From Didymella arachidicola (taxonomy: Eukaryota > Ascomycota > Dothideomycetes > Pleosporales > Didymellaceae): a stretch of DNA of 64,000 nucleotides. The translations under genes and the position numbers were made by a program. The notes under the pieces were generated by a model. The model saw nothing but the letters and a program-made list of their open reading frames with translations. It did not search any database and was not told the origin of the DNA. Location: assembly GCA_016630955.3 (NCBI GenBank), contig CM049990.2:1364001-1428000 (forward strand), given 5' to 3'. Positions 23,520 to 33,081 of this stretch are shown one piece after another. Each line of letters opens with the position of its first letter. Within the stretch, counting starts at the first letter, position 1.

Positions 23520-24924
23520 ATGGACGAGACCATGAGCGAAGACCACAGCTCGCGGAGCCACGAGGACCAGGAAGAGGAGAACAACCACAAGGTCATCAAC
23601 GAAGAGTACAAGATCTGGAAAAAGAACTCGGTCTTTCTCTATGACATGCTCTATGGGCGTGCGCTCGAGTGGCCTACCCTCACCACACAATGGCTGCCTG
23701 ACAAGAAGCCGTATGTCCACGATGCGTCTCCAGGGAAAGGACAATTGAGCTGACAGAATGCAGGGTTGACGGCACCAGCATGAGCCAGCACCGCGTCATC
23801 CTGGGCACCCACACATCGAACCAGGCGCAAAACTACCTCCAGATCGCCCACTGCGAGATTCCTGACTTCCGCACACCTGAGCTGTCTGAAGTCAGCGAGG
23901 ACCGCGACGAGGTTGGCGGCCACGGCAACGCAAAACGGCCGTTCGACTTCAAGATCGTGCAGAAGATCAACCACCCAGGCGAGGTCAACAAGGCGCGCTA
24001 TCAGCCACAGAACCCAGATATCATTGCGACGCTATGTCCAGACGGCAGAGCGCTCATCTTCGACCGCACAAAACACCCTCTGCAGCCAAAGGGTGACGCC
24101 ATCCAGTTCGAGGCCGAGTGTGTGGGCCACGAGAGAGAAGGTTTCGCCCTGAGCTGGAGTCCCTTCTACGAGGGCTACTTGGCGACTGGTGGAGAGGATA
24201 CGACCGTCAAGACGTGGGACGTCAAGAGCGGTTTCTCCAAAACCAACAAGACCATCAGCCCGACTAAGACATACACCATCCACACCGCGACCGTCAACGA
24301 CATCCAATACCACCCCATCCATGCTCACCTCATTGGCTCAGCATCAGACGACTTCACATGGCAGGTCATTGACACGCGCATGGAAACGACCAAGAAAGCC
24401 CTCTGGAGAAGCGTCGCGCACGCCGATGCTGTGAACAGCATTGCCTTCCATCCCGAATTCGACTCACTGTTGGCGACTGGCTCTGCAGACAAATCCATTA
24501 GTATTTGGGATCTCCGCAACTTCGAGAAACCACTGCACAGCCTGCAAGCGCACAAGGGCGACGTCATGAGCCTGCAGTGGCACCCACAGGATGCTGCTAT
24601 TCTTGCAAGCTCCGGCAACGATCGTCGCATCCTGCTGTGGGACACCAGCAAGATTGGCGATGAGCAGACAGAGGAGGAGGCTGAAGATGGGCCGCCTGAG
24701 CTGTAAGTTTCCCACTAGTTTGGTTCCATTATGACACTGACAAGCCTAGGCTCTTCATGCACGGTGGGTTTACAAACCGTATCTGCGACTTCGACTGGAA
24801 CAAGAACGATCCGTGGGTCATGATGGGTGCGGCAGAGGACAACCAACTGCAGATCTTCCGCCCTGCTCGCAAGCTCGTCGAGCCAGTCCCGCAGACCGTC
24901 AACCACGGAGAGGTTTCAGACTAA
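23520..24924 (+). CDS. HAT2: RbAp46/48-type WD40 histone chaperone (HAT2/Msi1), 434 aa
   Basis: WD40 histone-binding protein of the RBBP4/7 family; in fungi the single or main member is the Hat2 subunit of the type B histone acetyltransferase and may also serve CAF-1 or HDAC complexes. Exons are 23520-23710, 23764-24702 and 24750-24924; they close to 435 codons. The N-terminal helix that binds histone H4 is NEEYKIWKKNSVFLYDMLYG, followed by ALEWPTLTTQWLPDKKP. Diagnostic blade motifs include KINHPGEVNKARYQPQNPDI, VGHEREGFALSWSP, GYLATGGEDTTVKTWD, ASDDFTWQVIDTR, LATGSADKSISIWDLRN and ILASSGNDRRILLWD. The acidic insertion EQTEEEAEDGPPEL is a family feature. Divergent from XRN1. The choice between Hat2 and Msi1/RBA paralogue names cannot be settled here. 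Confidence 0.94.
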
Positions 24925-25526
24925 ACTCCAAGTTACGTCAAGCTTCTCGTGACTGACGTGCAATTGTAGGAGTCGTCTAGCAGCGAAAGTTCGCCTGATG
25001 TTCCAAAAGGGCTACCCATGGGGGCTCCTGCGCCGGTATTTGAGGCGAGACTTCGTTCACGCAAGCCTCGAATAGAGGGACCGCCATGATGCAAGCTTAC
25101 TGTTGATGGATTAAAGAAAAAGCGCTCGCCTACAGTGGATTTCTGGACCATGGAGGAGGTACATTTGACATCGAGCTCATAGAGGCGTTCGGCGCACAAA
25201 ACGGATATCCCAGAGCAGTGTCAGCTCAAAATCGCATTCAATTAAAACATAATAAGTTACATTTCCAAGGGTGATGTGATCGTCCACGACGAAGCGCGCA
25301 TACGTGAGACTGTGACAACCTCCGAGGTACAAGTTGCGTCCAAGCTCAAGCTTGAGCTCCCCGCATTCGTCACCTCTCACGACATTCGCGATCCACCTTC
25401 CAAACCACAAACATAGACAACCCACAGGACCTCAGAAACAGCATCGCCACACCACACTGACCCTCATCGACCCTTCCAACGTAATCTCAAAGCAAACGAT
25501 TCGACTGCAGACAAGCAACCGCCACA
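24925..25526. other. Intergenic, about 600 bp
   Basis: 3' UTR of the WD40 gene and promoter of the dephospho-CoA kinase. A short minus frame (24933-25199) has no features. Nothing else seen. Confidence 0.5.
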
Positions 25527-26330
25527 ATGCTGCTCCTCGGCCTCACAGGCTCCATCGCAACGGGTAAATCGACCGTCTCCTCACTGCTGCGCCAAGCCCC
25601 CTACTCGCTCCCCATAATCGACGCCGACCTGATCGCGCGGCAAGTCGTCGAGCCCGGGACCGCCGGCTACAACGCAATCGTAAAACACTTCCTCCCGTCA
25701 ACACCCGACCTCCTCCTCCCCGACCCCTCCCATCCCAAAGGGCGACCACTCAACCGCCCCGCCCTGGGCCGCCGCGTCTTCGGCTCGGGCCCCGACAAAG
25801 AAGCCGACCGCAAAGTGCTAAACTCCATCGTGCACCCCGCCGTGCGCAAAGAAATGTACAGGCAGATGATCTGGGCCTATCTACGCGGGCACTGGGCGGT
25901 CGTACTCGACGTCCCCCTTCTCTTTGAAAGCGGCTGGGAGCGCTACTGCGGAAGCATCATCGTAGTCGGGGTCAGCGACCCTGCGATCCAGATTCAGCGG
26001 TTGCGCGCCCGGGACGCACATTTGACCGAGGAAGATGCGCGGAACCGGGTGCTGAGCCAGGGCGATATACGGGAGAAGGCGGAGCGGTGTCTGAGGAGGG
26101 GCGAGGGGAGGGGTGTGGTGGTGTGGAATGATGGGGATAAAGCGCATTTAGAGAGTGAGGTGAAGAGGGTGATGGATGATGTGAGGAAGAGGAGTCCGTG
26201 GTGGTGGGGCAAGTTGCTGTGGGTGCTTCCGCCGCTGGGGCTGGCGAGTGGACTGTGGAGTTGGTGGAATATGAGGAGGGTGCAGTTGAGTTGGGAGGAG
26301 ATGAAGAAGAAGGAGAAGGCGAAGTTGTAG
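25527..26330 (+). CDS. CAB5: Dephospho-CoA kinase, 267 aa
   Basis: Catalyses the last step of coenzyme A synthesis, ATP-dependent 3'-phosphorylation of dephospho-CoA. The N-terminus has the P-loop LGLTGSIATGKST, then DADLIARQVVEPGTAGYNAI, HPAVRKEMYRQM (CoA-binding lid region), VVLDVPLLFESGWERYC and the IQRLRARDAHLTEEDARNR block, all in the normal CoaE order. Residues after about 220 add a hydrophobic, Trp-rich segment (WWWGKLLWVLPPLGLASGLW) and a Lys-rich end, suggesting a C-terminal membrane anchor, as seen in some eukaryotic DPCK proteins. Single exon. The 5' half has marked C richness (for example CCGACC runs), the 3' half G richness, which is only a local composition shift. Confidence 0.94.
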   Translation: MLLLGLTGSIATGKSTVSSLLRQAPYSLPIIDADLIARQVVEPGTAGYNAIVKHFLPSTPDLLLPDPSHPKGRPLNRPALGRRVFGSGPDKEADRKVLNSIVHPAVRKEMYRQMIWAYLRGHWAVVLDVPLLFESGWERYCGSIIVVGVSDPAIQIQRLRARDAHLTEEDARNRVLSQGDIREKAERCLRRGEGRGVVVWNDGDKAHLESEVKRVMDDVRKRSPWWWGKLLWVLPPLGLASGLWSWWNMRRVQLSWEEMKKKEKAKL

Positions 26331-26695
26331 GCGGGAAGAGGAGCCTCATGCGAGGCTGACGCCAGTAGGTATAGGATCCATGCGCTCTTTCATCGTTCAC
26401 AGCACACAGCGATAATCACCAGTCCCGCGTTGTGTACTGCAAGAGGCCCGCCGTGCAAGCAAGTCGCACACAGAGCGCTTGAATCCCGCCCGTGTTGCTC
26501 GTGGGGTGACATTATTCGCAGTTGCAGTCTGTTCAATATCTCTCACCCAAGGTTCGCGACTACCTCCTACCTCAACTTCAATTGTCCCACTGCTTCGCCC
26601 TGCGCCAACGACTGCCTTCCGTTCCTATTTCCAACGCTGCTTCTGATAAACCCTTCACTTCGTTGTCATCCTGCTTCACCAAATATCCGCGTAAG
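26331..26695. other. Intergenic, 365 bp
   Basis: Spacer between the dephospho-CoA kinase stop and the chosen start of the protease-like gene. The frame of the latter is open upstream to 26522, so a small part could be coding if an earlier start is used. Confidence 0.4.
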
Positions 26696-27768
26696 ATGAT
26701 TCCGAAGTCTAACGAGGATATTCAGAATGAGATAGACAAGAACGATAAGGGCTACAGCTGGCGCAGGTGTTTTCCGAGTTTGGATGCTTATCCACTCGTT
26801 ACAAAAACTTCGAGCCCGGATTACATCCTATGTTTCACCAAACCTCAGTTGGACGACCTCGAACAGCACGCTGTGAACGTCCTAGAGGCCCAGCAGATTC
26901 AGAACTACAATGTCATCACTTGTCTCAGGCTTCCGAAGCATATCGCATACAGCACTACTGTGGACAAGAAGCCGTACTTCACACTCCTCTGCAGTGTCGA
27001 CTTCGGATCGTACGGGTCTGAGCAGAATGATAGATGCATCGTTGAGATCGATCAGAGACTCCTCGGGAACCCGACTTTCGTAGATGTCTTCGCCGGGTCT
27101 GGCTTTCGGTAGGAGAAGAAGCCTAAATACGCCACAGATCCCAGAGGTGCAGAGGCCAGCGGCACGGAGGTCCAGAACATGCTTCTCGATTGGTCCTTGG
27201 TGCAAATCGACGACAAGTCTGGCCGCACAGTTATCAACCGCACTCCTCCCTTCTTACGTCTAGGAGATATATACTTCAGGATGGTCCCGGGTATGGCATG
27301 CACTTACTGGTCGGTCTTCGACGCAAAGAAGTACAGGGTTCCTGTCGCCAAAGTGGGACGTACTTCAGGCTGGACATTCAGCACCATCGCTGCAACTCTA
27401 GTCATGATCAATCCTGAAGTTTTTCACGGCGAATCCGCGGAAATCTCTGGACCCTCACCATTTACCGTAGACGATGCGGGCTGGTGCTTCCGTGCTGTCC
27501 ACAGTCGAGAAAAAGCGGCATTCATCGAGGACGGAGACTCTGGTAGTGTTCTGATACACGATCCTTCTGGTATCTGGCTTGGTCTTTGCTTCGCTCAATC
27601 GCCACTTGGGAATGCCTTGTTCATGCCCATCTACCAAACCTTCCAGGACATCGAGAATGTCACCAATCTCGTGGTCTCACATCCTGAGTTCATCTGTGAG
27701 TCATCTCAAGCGTATCGTATTTTGGACCAAGCTAATATTGCATAACGCCAGATCGAGTTGGTCTTTAG
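26696..27768 (+). CDS. Trypsin-like serine protease-like protein, ~321 aa (splice model uncertain)
   Basis: The C-terminal half has a trypsin-fold signature, KAAFIEDGDSGSVLIHDPSG, where GDSGS would hold the catalytic Ser; the preceding VGRTSGWTFSTIAAT stretch also suits fungal trypsin-like domain proteins. I cannot place the His and Asp with confidence, so it may be inactive. Two halves in the same frame are separated by an in-frame TAG at 27110-27112. A 51-nt intron (27109-27159, GTAGGA...CTAAAT...GGCCAG) would remove it and keep frame; the donor and branch are weak, so a pseudogene is the alternative. A further intron (27696-27751, GTGAGT...GCTAAT...GCCAG) gives the end HPEFIYRVGL at 27768. 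With these three exons (26696-27108, 27160-27695, 27752-27768) the frame closes to 322 codons. No signal peptide, so probably intracellular. Confidence 0.55.
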
Positions 27769-28458
27769 CGTTGACAACCGTACGTATACGGCTACCTACA
27801 GCTGGTAGCACCTGCTGTAAGTGACAGCTCAGCCTGTTTACTTCGATACACTGGAGTTATAGTATGATATATGTGTACAGTGGACGAGTATAGCATAAGC
27901 TGAAGCAGACGAGGATTACTAACCTAGCGGCCCTGGTAAGAACCTCTAAACCTAGCCCAGACTGTAAGATTGGAGGCAAGGAAGAGCAGTCGTAGTGAGT
28001 ATGAGGATCAGTCTGTCAGTTTCAATTAAATCGAGTTTAGTAGGAGGATCTTATTGTAGCCAGCAGACGGTCTATCCGCTCCCAGAGGATGCCAGTTCAG
28101 GCGCTGACTGCCTCCAACTTTTCAAGATGGTCTGGCTAATCTCTAGCTGTGTCTGCGAAATGAGAGGCAACGTGCAACTTACTTGCTCGGACCAAATCGC
28201 GTGTTTGTTTGTCTACGATATCCAAGCAATCAGCAGCCGAGGTTCTTACAGTACGACTCCAGGTCTCACGAGTTGTCATCCGAGTCGCGTTTGCTTGTCG
28301 GGCTTGCGTGGTACATATTTCCGTCAAGCGCTGGCTGGGAAGCTCCACCTTCACTTCCTTCGCCCCCGTCTTTCTCCCACCTTGAAGACTACTCGCCTCA
28401 CACTTTCCTAATCCGACTTTCTCAAAAACTTCGTGTCGACCCAACCCCTCAGTTCGCC
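27769..28458. other. Intergenic, 690 bp
   Basis: Between the protease-like gene and the low-complexity protein. The downstream frame is open back to 28183, but the part before 28459 has no protein-like pattern. I see no repeat or RNA gene. Confidence 0.5.
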
Positions 28459-30288
28459 ATGAGCTCAACATCCCACTCCTACATAGACGACGGCCGCTCC
28501 TTCACGCGACGCATCCCTCACCCCTCCCTCTCCATCGTATCCCACTGGCTGCACACAACCCACGGCTCCCCAAGCACCGCATCAAAATACATGGGCAGCT
28601 ACATCGACGACGGCCTCGACCTCCTCCCTACCAGCAACAACACTCCCGGCTTCGGACCCATCGACCCACGATTCTATAAGCACAAGAAGCAGCGCAGCGG
28701 CAATGGTGGGGTGTGGAATGACGACATTGCGCGCGCCATTAGCGGCGATATGCAGAGGAGTCTGGCGAAGCTGAATGCGGTTGCGGGCGTGGAAGTGAAG
28801 CGCCCGACGTTCGACGCGGAAGAGGAGAAGAGGAGGAGCGAGGAGAAGCGGGGTGTGGTGAGGGTGCGTGCGCCGCTGAAGTGGGGGACGTTTGTGATCA
28901 AGGGGGAGGATGGAAGGGTGATTGTTGTTGACGAGCGGGGGGAGTATGATTCTGGAGTAGTGGGACAGACGGGGGGAAAGAGGGAGGAGGGGAGGCGGTG
29001 GGTTGAGGCTGAGAGGAGCGGTTCTCCGTCAGTGAGTGATGTCGTGTTGGATGTGCAGACCCCTGCCATGAACAGGGTGAGCGAGGGCAGCAAAGAGAGG
29101 CGTTCGAAACCTGACTCCGGCTCAAGAGTCAGGACTTCACAGACAGCGAGGGAGAAACGCAGACCAAGAGCTCTGTCGCCTGTTCTCGAGTCCACATACG
29201 ACAGCGACAAACCCGTCAAGCCATCTGCCGTCTCGCCAACAGATTTCTTCATGACCGGCGGATTGAGCGGATGGCCCTCACCGAGCGAATCTTCGCGCAC
29301 GCCATCCCCCGAACCACCATCACGAGCAGTGCCGCACGCGATCACTTGGGACACGTCACCATCACCACACACGTACAACTTACGCTCGAAGCCAGCTTCA
29401 AGGTCCACCTCGAGAAGCCACTCAGCCCAGACCTTCCCGCACGGTTGGCCCTCTCGAGCCGCCTCGCCAACAAGATCTGTCTGCAGCTCTTCATTCACGT
29501 ACCTTAAGCCGAGTTCGAGGAAGGGGAGCTCTCGTCGTACTAGTCGCACAGGATCTGAGCAGAGTTCCCGCCTCAGACACGATGATCAGGAAGTCGAGTC
29601 GAACTACCAGCCACCCGACATCATCGAAGTGACGTACGACGAGACCCCTCCAGGCGAGGTGTCGTACTCACAAGCCGGCTGGAACGACGGCAAGGCATTG
29701 AGTGCACAGGGCTGGAGTGCTGCAGCTGAGGAAGAGAAGATCAAGGGCAGTGATCTGGGCTGGGGCGGGTCTGCGAAGGGATCAGGCTGGGCAGAAGATG
29801 GATTCCAAAGTAAGGCTGGAAGCGGGCACGACTGGAGCAATGCTTCGAGAGGTTCAAACATCTCGACCACTGAATGGGACGGTTTCGAGCGCCCAAAGAC
29901 AAAAAGCGAAGTCAGTGTAGCCGGTGGCAGCGAACGCAGCTGGCCAGCAAGCCAGCATAGCATCCACACTGTCCAAACCTACCGCACGCAGCGCAGCCGC
30001 ACATCTCGCAGGAGCAGCAGATACAGTCCCACAGAATGGTCTGTCCATCAAGCCGCCTCGCAAGCCGGCAGCGCCGTGCAGAGCGAGCAGGAATGGCCGG
30101 CAAGTGCACACAGCAGCGCGCATAGCGAGTCCGGCTGGCCCAAGAGCAGACACGGCAGCGACAAGGCCAGTCCTACCAAGTATCAGAACGGCTTCGACGA
30201 AGACAACGCTACGTACTTGAACGAGACGTGGGGCGGAATTCCGGTGCGCGTGGCGTCGCCGCACAAGAGGGTGGTTGGTTGGGATTGA
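28459..30288 (+). CDS. Uncharacterised Ser/Arg/Trp-rich low-complexity protein, 609 aa
   Basis: I do not recognise a family. The frame is open from 28183, but the ATG at 28459 (ccatg context) begins the first sensible sequence, MSSTSHSYIDDGRSFTRRIP. The N-terminal part contains a repeated SYIDDG motif (residues ~6 and ~50) and a basic coiled-looking block (FDAEEEKRRSEEKRGVVRV) before the KWGTFVIKGEDGRVIVVDE segment. The rest is disordered: Ser/Arg/Pro-rich to about residue 380, then spaced Trp motifs (AGWNDGKA, GWSAAAEEE, LGWGGSAKGSGWAEDGF, RSWPASQHS, SGWPKSRHGS). The end, TYLNETWGGIPVRVASPHKR, looks conserved-type rather than random. Such spaced Trp residues resemble short linear docking motifs, but that is inference. 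A 291-codon antisense frame within it is a shadow. Confidence 0.7.
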   Translation: MSSTSHSYIDDGRSFTRRIPHPSLSIVSHWLHTTHGSPSTASKYMGSYIDDGLDLLPTSNNTPGFGPIDPRFYKHKKQRSGNGGVWNDDIARAISGDMQRSLAKLNAVAGVEVKRPTFDAEEEKRRSEEKRGVVRVRAPLKWGTFVIKGEDGRVIVVDERGEYDSGVVGQTGGKREEGRRWVEAERSGSPSVSDVVLDVQTPAMNRVSEGSKERRSKPDSGSRVRTSQTAREKRRPRALSPVLESTYDSDKPVKPSAVSPTDFFMTGGLSGWPSPSESSRTPSPEPPSRAVPHAITWDTSPSPHTYNLRSKPASRSTSRSHSAQTFPHGWPSRAASPTRSVCSSSFTYLKPSSRKGSSRRTSRTGSEQSSRLRHDDQEVESNYQPPDIIEVTYDETPPGEVSYSQAGWNDGKALSAQGWSAAAEEEKIKGSDLGWGGSAKGSGWAEDGFQSKAGSGHDWSNASRGSNISTTEWDGFERPKTKSEVSVAGGSERSWPASQHSIHTVQTYRTQRSRTSRRSSRYSPTEWSVHQAASQAGSAVQSEQEWPASAHSSAHSESGWPKSRHGSDKASPTKYQNGFDEDNATYLNETWGGIPVRVASPHKRVVGWD

Positions 30289-31226
30289 AGGACGTGAAGT
30301 CTGGGGAAGAACAAAGAGAGGAACGGTCCGTAAAGGATCGATCGACCCGGGTTGCAGACATGGTCCAGAGCACACTGAGGGGTTGCATGACGTTATAGAG
30401 CGGTGTTAGCTGTATTGGTTCTGGTTACAGACACAGAGTGGTGGCTAGACAGACGCGTACCAGATGCATTGACGCGATTTTGATACAGTAGCCACGCACA
30501 ACGACTGCATGCAACTCCCCTCCAAGATCGCCCGAGGTTCCACCTCCCCACTCTGGACGGCTCTCATCTCCACTCAACTTCTAGAGCAGCGCGGTCCGAC
30601 ATCCACGACCACGCTCACGCGAAGTTTCGCGGTACTTTGGCGTTCGCGACCGCATACAGCGCATGAACCCAGGCCAGCCTTGCAGGCACTGCCGGACTAC
30701 CGAAACCAGTTGTGGAGCCAACGCAGCCAGTCAGCAGCCCGAGCGTAGAGAGTGGCGTGCTACAAATCAGGGTTTCGGGGAACAGATCCCTGCGCTGGAG
30801 CTGGCATCGCTCGATTCTGCGTGTCAAGTGGAGCAACGCGACCTGTCGCGCTAGGCGCAACAGGCACGCGTCGCCAGCATTGATTAGGAGCGTGTGCCCA
30901 GTCGAGGGAGGAGGGTCTTGACGGACGCGGGTTGTTGCTATTCATTCACTCTCTGCCTTCTGCCTTCTGTTGCTCTGCTCCTTGTTCCAGGTCGAGTCTG
31001 ATCTTTGCTGTGAAGAGATTCCCATTTGCCGTTGCTGTTGCTTGGACAACGATTGACCCTGGAACCAACGACTCGCGACACGCTTGGACCCCGCTCACCG
31101 TGTATCGTCAGCACGTTCGCCAGCCTCAACGACCTCCGCGTGCGCTTTGGACTTCAGTCGCAAACTCCAAACTTGAGCCCGTAGCTCTTTTCACGCCTCC
31201 ATTCGTCTCGCTGTAGATCAGTCGAA
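30289..31226. other. Intergenic, about 940 bp
   Basis: Between the Trp-motif protein and the KEN-box protein. Only short frames without features. The last ~250 bases are pyrimidine-rich (ctctgccttctgccttctgt), as in a fungal promoter/5' leader. Confidence 0.5.
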
Positions 31227-32480
31227 ATGGCTACTTCCACGCGCCAGCCCTTTGGCGAGATCAGCACGCCGCGCCTGCAGGGCCTTGGCAGCTCCAAGAA
31301 CAGACAGAACGGTAAGACGAGCTGATGGTCGAGCCACGGCTGTAACTGATCGTGTTGTGCAGCTCTGCCGTCGCCCAGCACTTCTAGCTTTGCGTGTCCT
31401 CTGCAGCCCAGCGCGCCTTCGTCCATTGGCAAGCGCCGACGCGAGCCCGAGATCTTTGAAGACGAAGACTGCGAAAACACCGATCCGACCGCCTTCAACT
31501 CGCCTTCCAAGAAGTCGCGTTGCAGCAGCCACGACTTTGTGAAGCCTGCCCGGTTCTCACTCGCTGCGTCGCCTGCCAGGTCCAGCGTCTCTCTCACCGC
31601 CTCTCCTGCTACCTCTCTGCCTTCTGTGCGCAAGTCCGTCTCATCACCAAACACAGCAAAGTCGACGCCCATCAGCCACAGTCGCGGCTCGCCAAAGAAC
31701 AAGCGCCTCAGTGCTGTCTCCAAACGCCGTGCATCCAGCTCTCCTTTCCGTCGCGTGGACCCGCCCTCCTTCTCACAGGGGGCGCTACCCTTCTCCATCG
31801 ATGCAGCACTCAGCGGCACCGTCTCCAACTATGCGCCAAAACCTGCCGTGGCCGCGACACCGGGACCTGCACCGCAGCAAGCCTCGTCGCTTAACGAGTC
31901 CATACCTAAGGGATGGTTTTTCGAGATCCACGAGGATACACCGGAGCAAGAAGCTGACAACCTGATGACGCACTCTGCTACCGTATTGGACATCAGCTCC
32001 GACGATGATGCCGAGACAAAGGCGAGAAACGAGGAGCTGTCTAAGGGCAAGGAGAATATCCCACCGCCCGACTTCGCGCTCGTGCAGCCGAGGACAGTGT
32101 CCGCCAACGCCCTGGACGATGGTGAGGAGACTGAGATTGAGGAGCCTGTCAAGCGCCCTCGTACCAGGAAAAATACACAAGACGCCATGGACGAGGATCG
32201 CAAGCCGTTGGGCAACTTGGTGGCAAGCGAGTTCTACGCCGAAGGGTGTGATGCCAACTCGTACGTCACGGTCGATGCCGGGATTGAGAGGCCCTCGAGG
32301 CTGTCGAGGGAAGTCGATGTCGAGTCGACGTCCGAGAATGTGGATCCGGTGAAGAAGATCGTGCAGTCCGCGCCTGCCGTCGAAAACGTCAAGTGCCAAA
32401 CAACAACATCGTTAGAAGAGAAAGTCACAGTTGCTGACGATGCAACATCACAAGCCGTCGATGCAACAGAACAATCATGA
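31227..32480 (+). CDS. KEN-box, disordered nuclear-type protein, 400 aa
   Basis: Exon 1 is 31227-31311 (MATSTRQPFGEISTPRLQGL...) and exon 2 is 31363-32480, over a 51-nt intron (GTAAGA...GTAACTGAT...GTGCAG); frames close at 401 codons. The protein is disordered and Ser/Pro-rich with basic clusters that could be nuclear signals (GKRRREPE, SPKNKRLS, SKRRASSSPFRR, KRPRTRK). Segments that look conserved are SIPKGWFFEIHEDTPEQEAD, ATVLDISSDDD and DRKPLGNLVASEFYAEGCDAN. SKGKENIPPPDF holds a clean KEN box, the APC/C degron, and the N-terminus has RQPFGEIS and RLQGL. This suggests a cell-cycle-regulated nuclear protein. Securin-like or cyclin-dependent-kinase target roles are possible but unproved; I give no gene name. 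Confidence 0.78.
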
Positions 32481-33081
32481 CGCGTTACAAGTTTAGCTAC
32501 TTTCCTGCATCCTTAATTTACCTCACGACGCGATGCTGCTATGATGTTGGCGTTTGGTCAGGTTGGGATCGTCCACAGTGACTGGCGTTTGGGTTGTACA
32601 TGGATACCTTCGCTTCTGTAGCTATTGTCGCGCGCCAACGCGTTTTTTTTTTCACAATGCACTATTCTTCACATCTACCTTTCGGCATTTACGACTGCTT
32701 TCTATCAAGTGCTGTCTACAGCCTGTTAGCATTTTCGTCACTATTCACAGCCTTGCACGTGGACCGGTCCAAGGGCGGAAGGTAAGACCGCCAGCCTGGA
32801 AGTTGCCTCATACCTGCAACTTCCCCTCACTGCGCTCTCAGATCTCATTAGTTGATCCGGGTCTTGGGGCGTACAACGTCCTTCGCTTTCATGGCTCATC
32901 CACCAATGGTTACCGATGATGGCCGAAACGTTGCACAATGACATGGCAAATGCACGCGTGTGCAGGTCTCAGCAATCCTCTTCATCACAACACTGCCCAC
33001 TTCCACTCTTAACCGTCTGGCAAGCTTTATAACAGTGCTGATGTCGATATCCTTTTGGAAAACACGATTCACTCTCTCAAA
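32481..33081. other. Intergenic, P450 promoter region
   Basis: About 600 bases with no gene. A TATAA at 33028-33032 lies about 54 bases before the P450 ATG. Contains a short T9-like run near 32643. Confidence 0.5.
33028..33032 (+). promoter_or_regulatory. TATA-like element of the P450 gene
   Basis: TATAA within ctttataaca, 54 bases upstream of the start codon at 33082. Support is sequence and position only. Confidence 0.4.

Noticed and set aside
28674..29549. 291-codon frame antisense to the Trp-motif protein
   Set aside because: Shadow of a Ser/Arg-rich coding strand; the sense strand has better start and structure.
31785..32399. 204-codon frame antisense to the KEN-box protein
   Set aside because: Antisense shadow; no features and the sense frame closes properly with its first exon.
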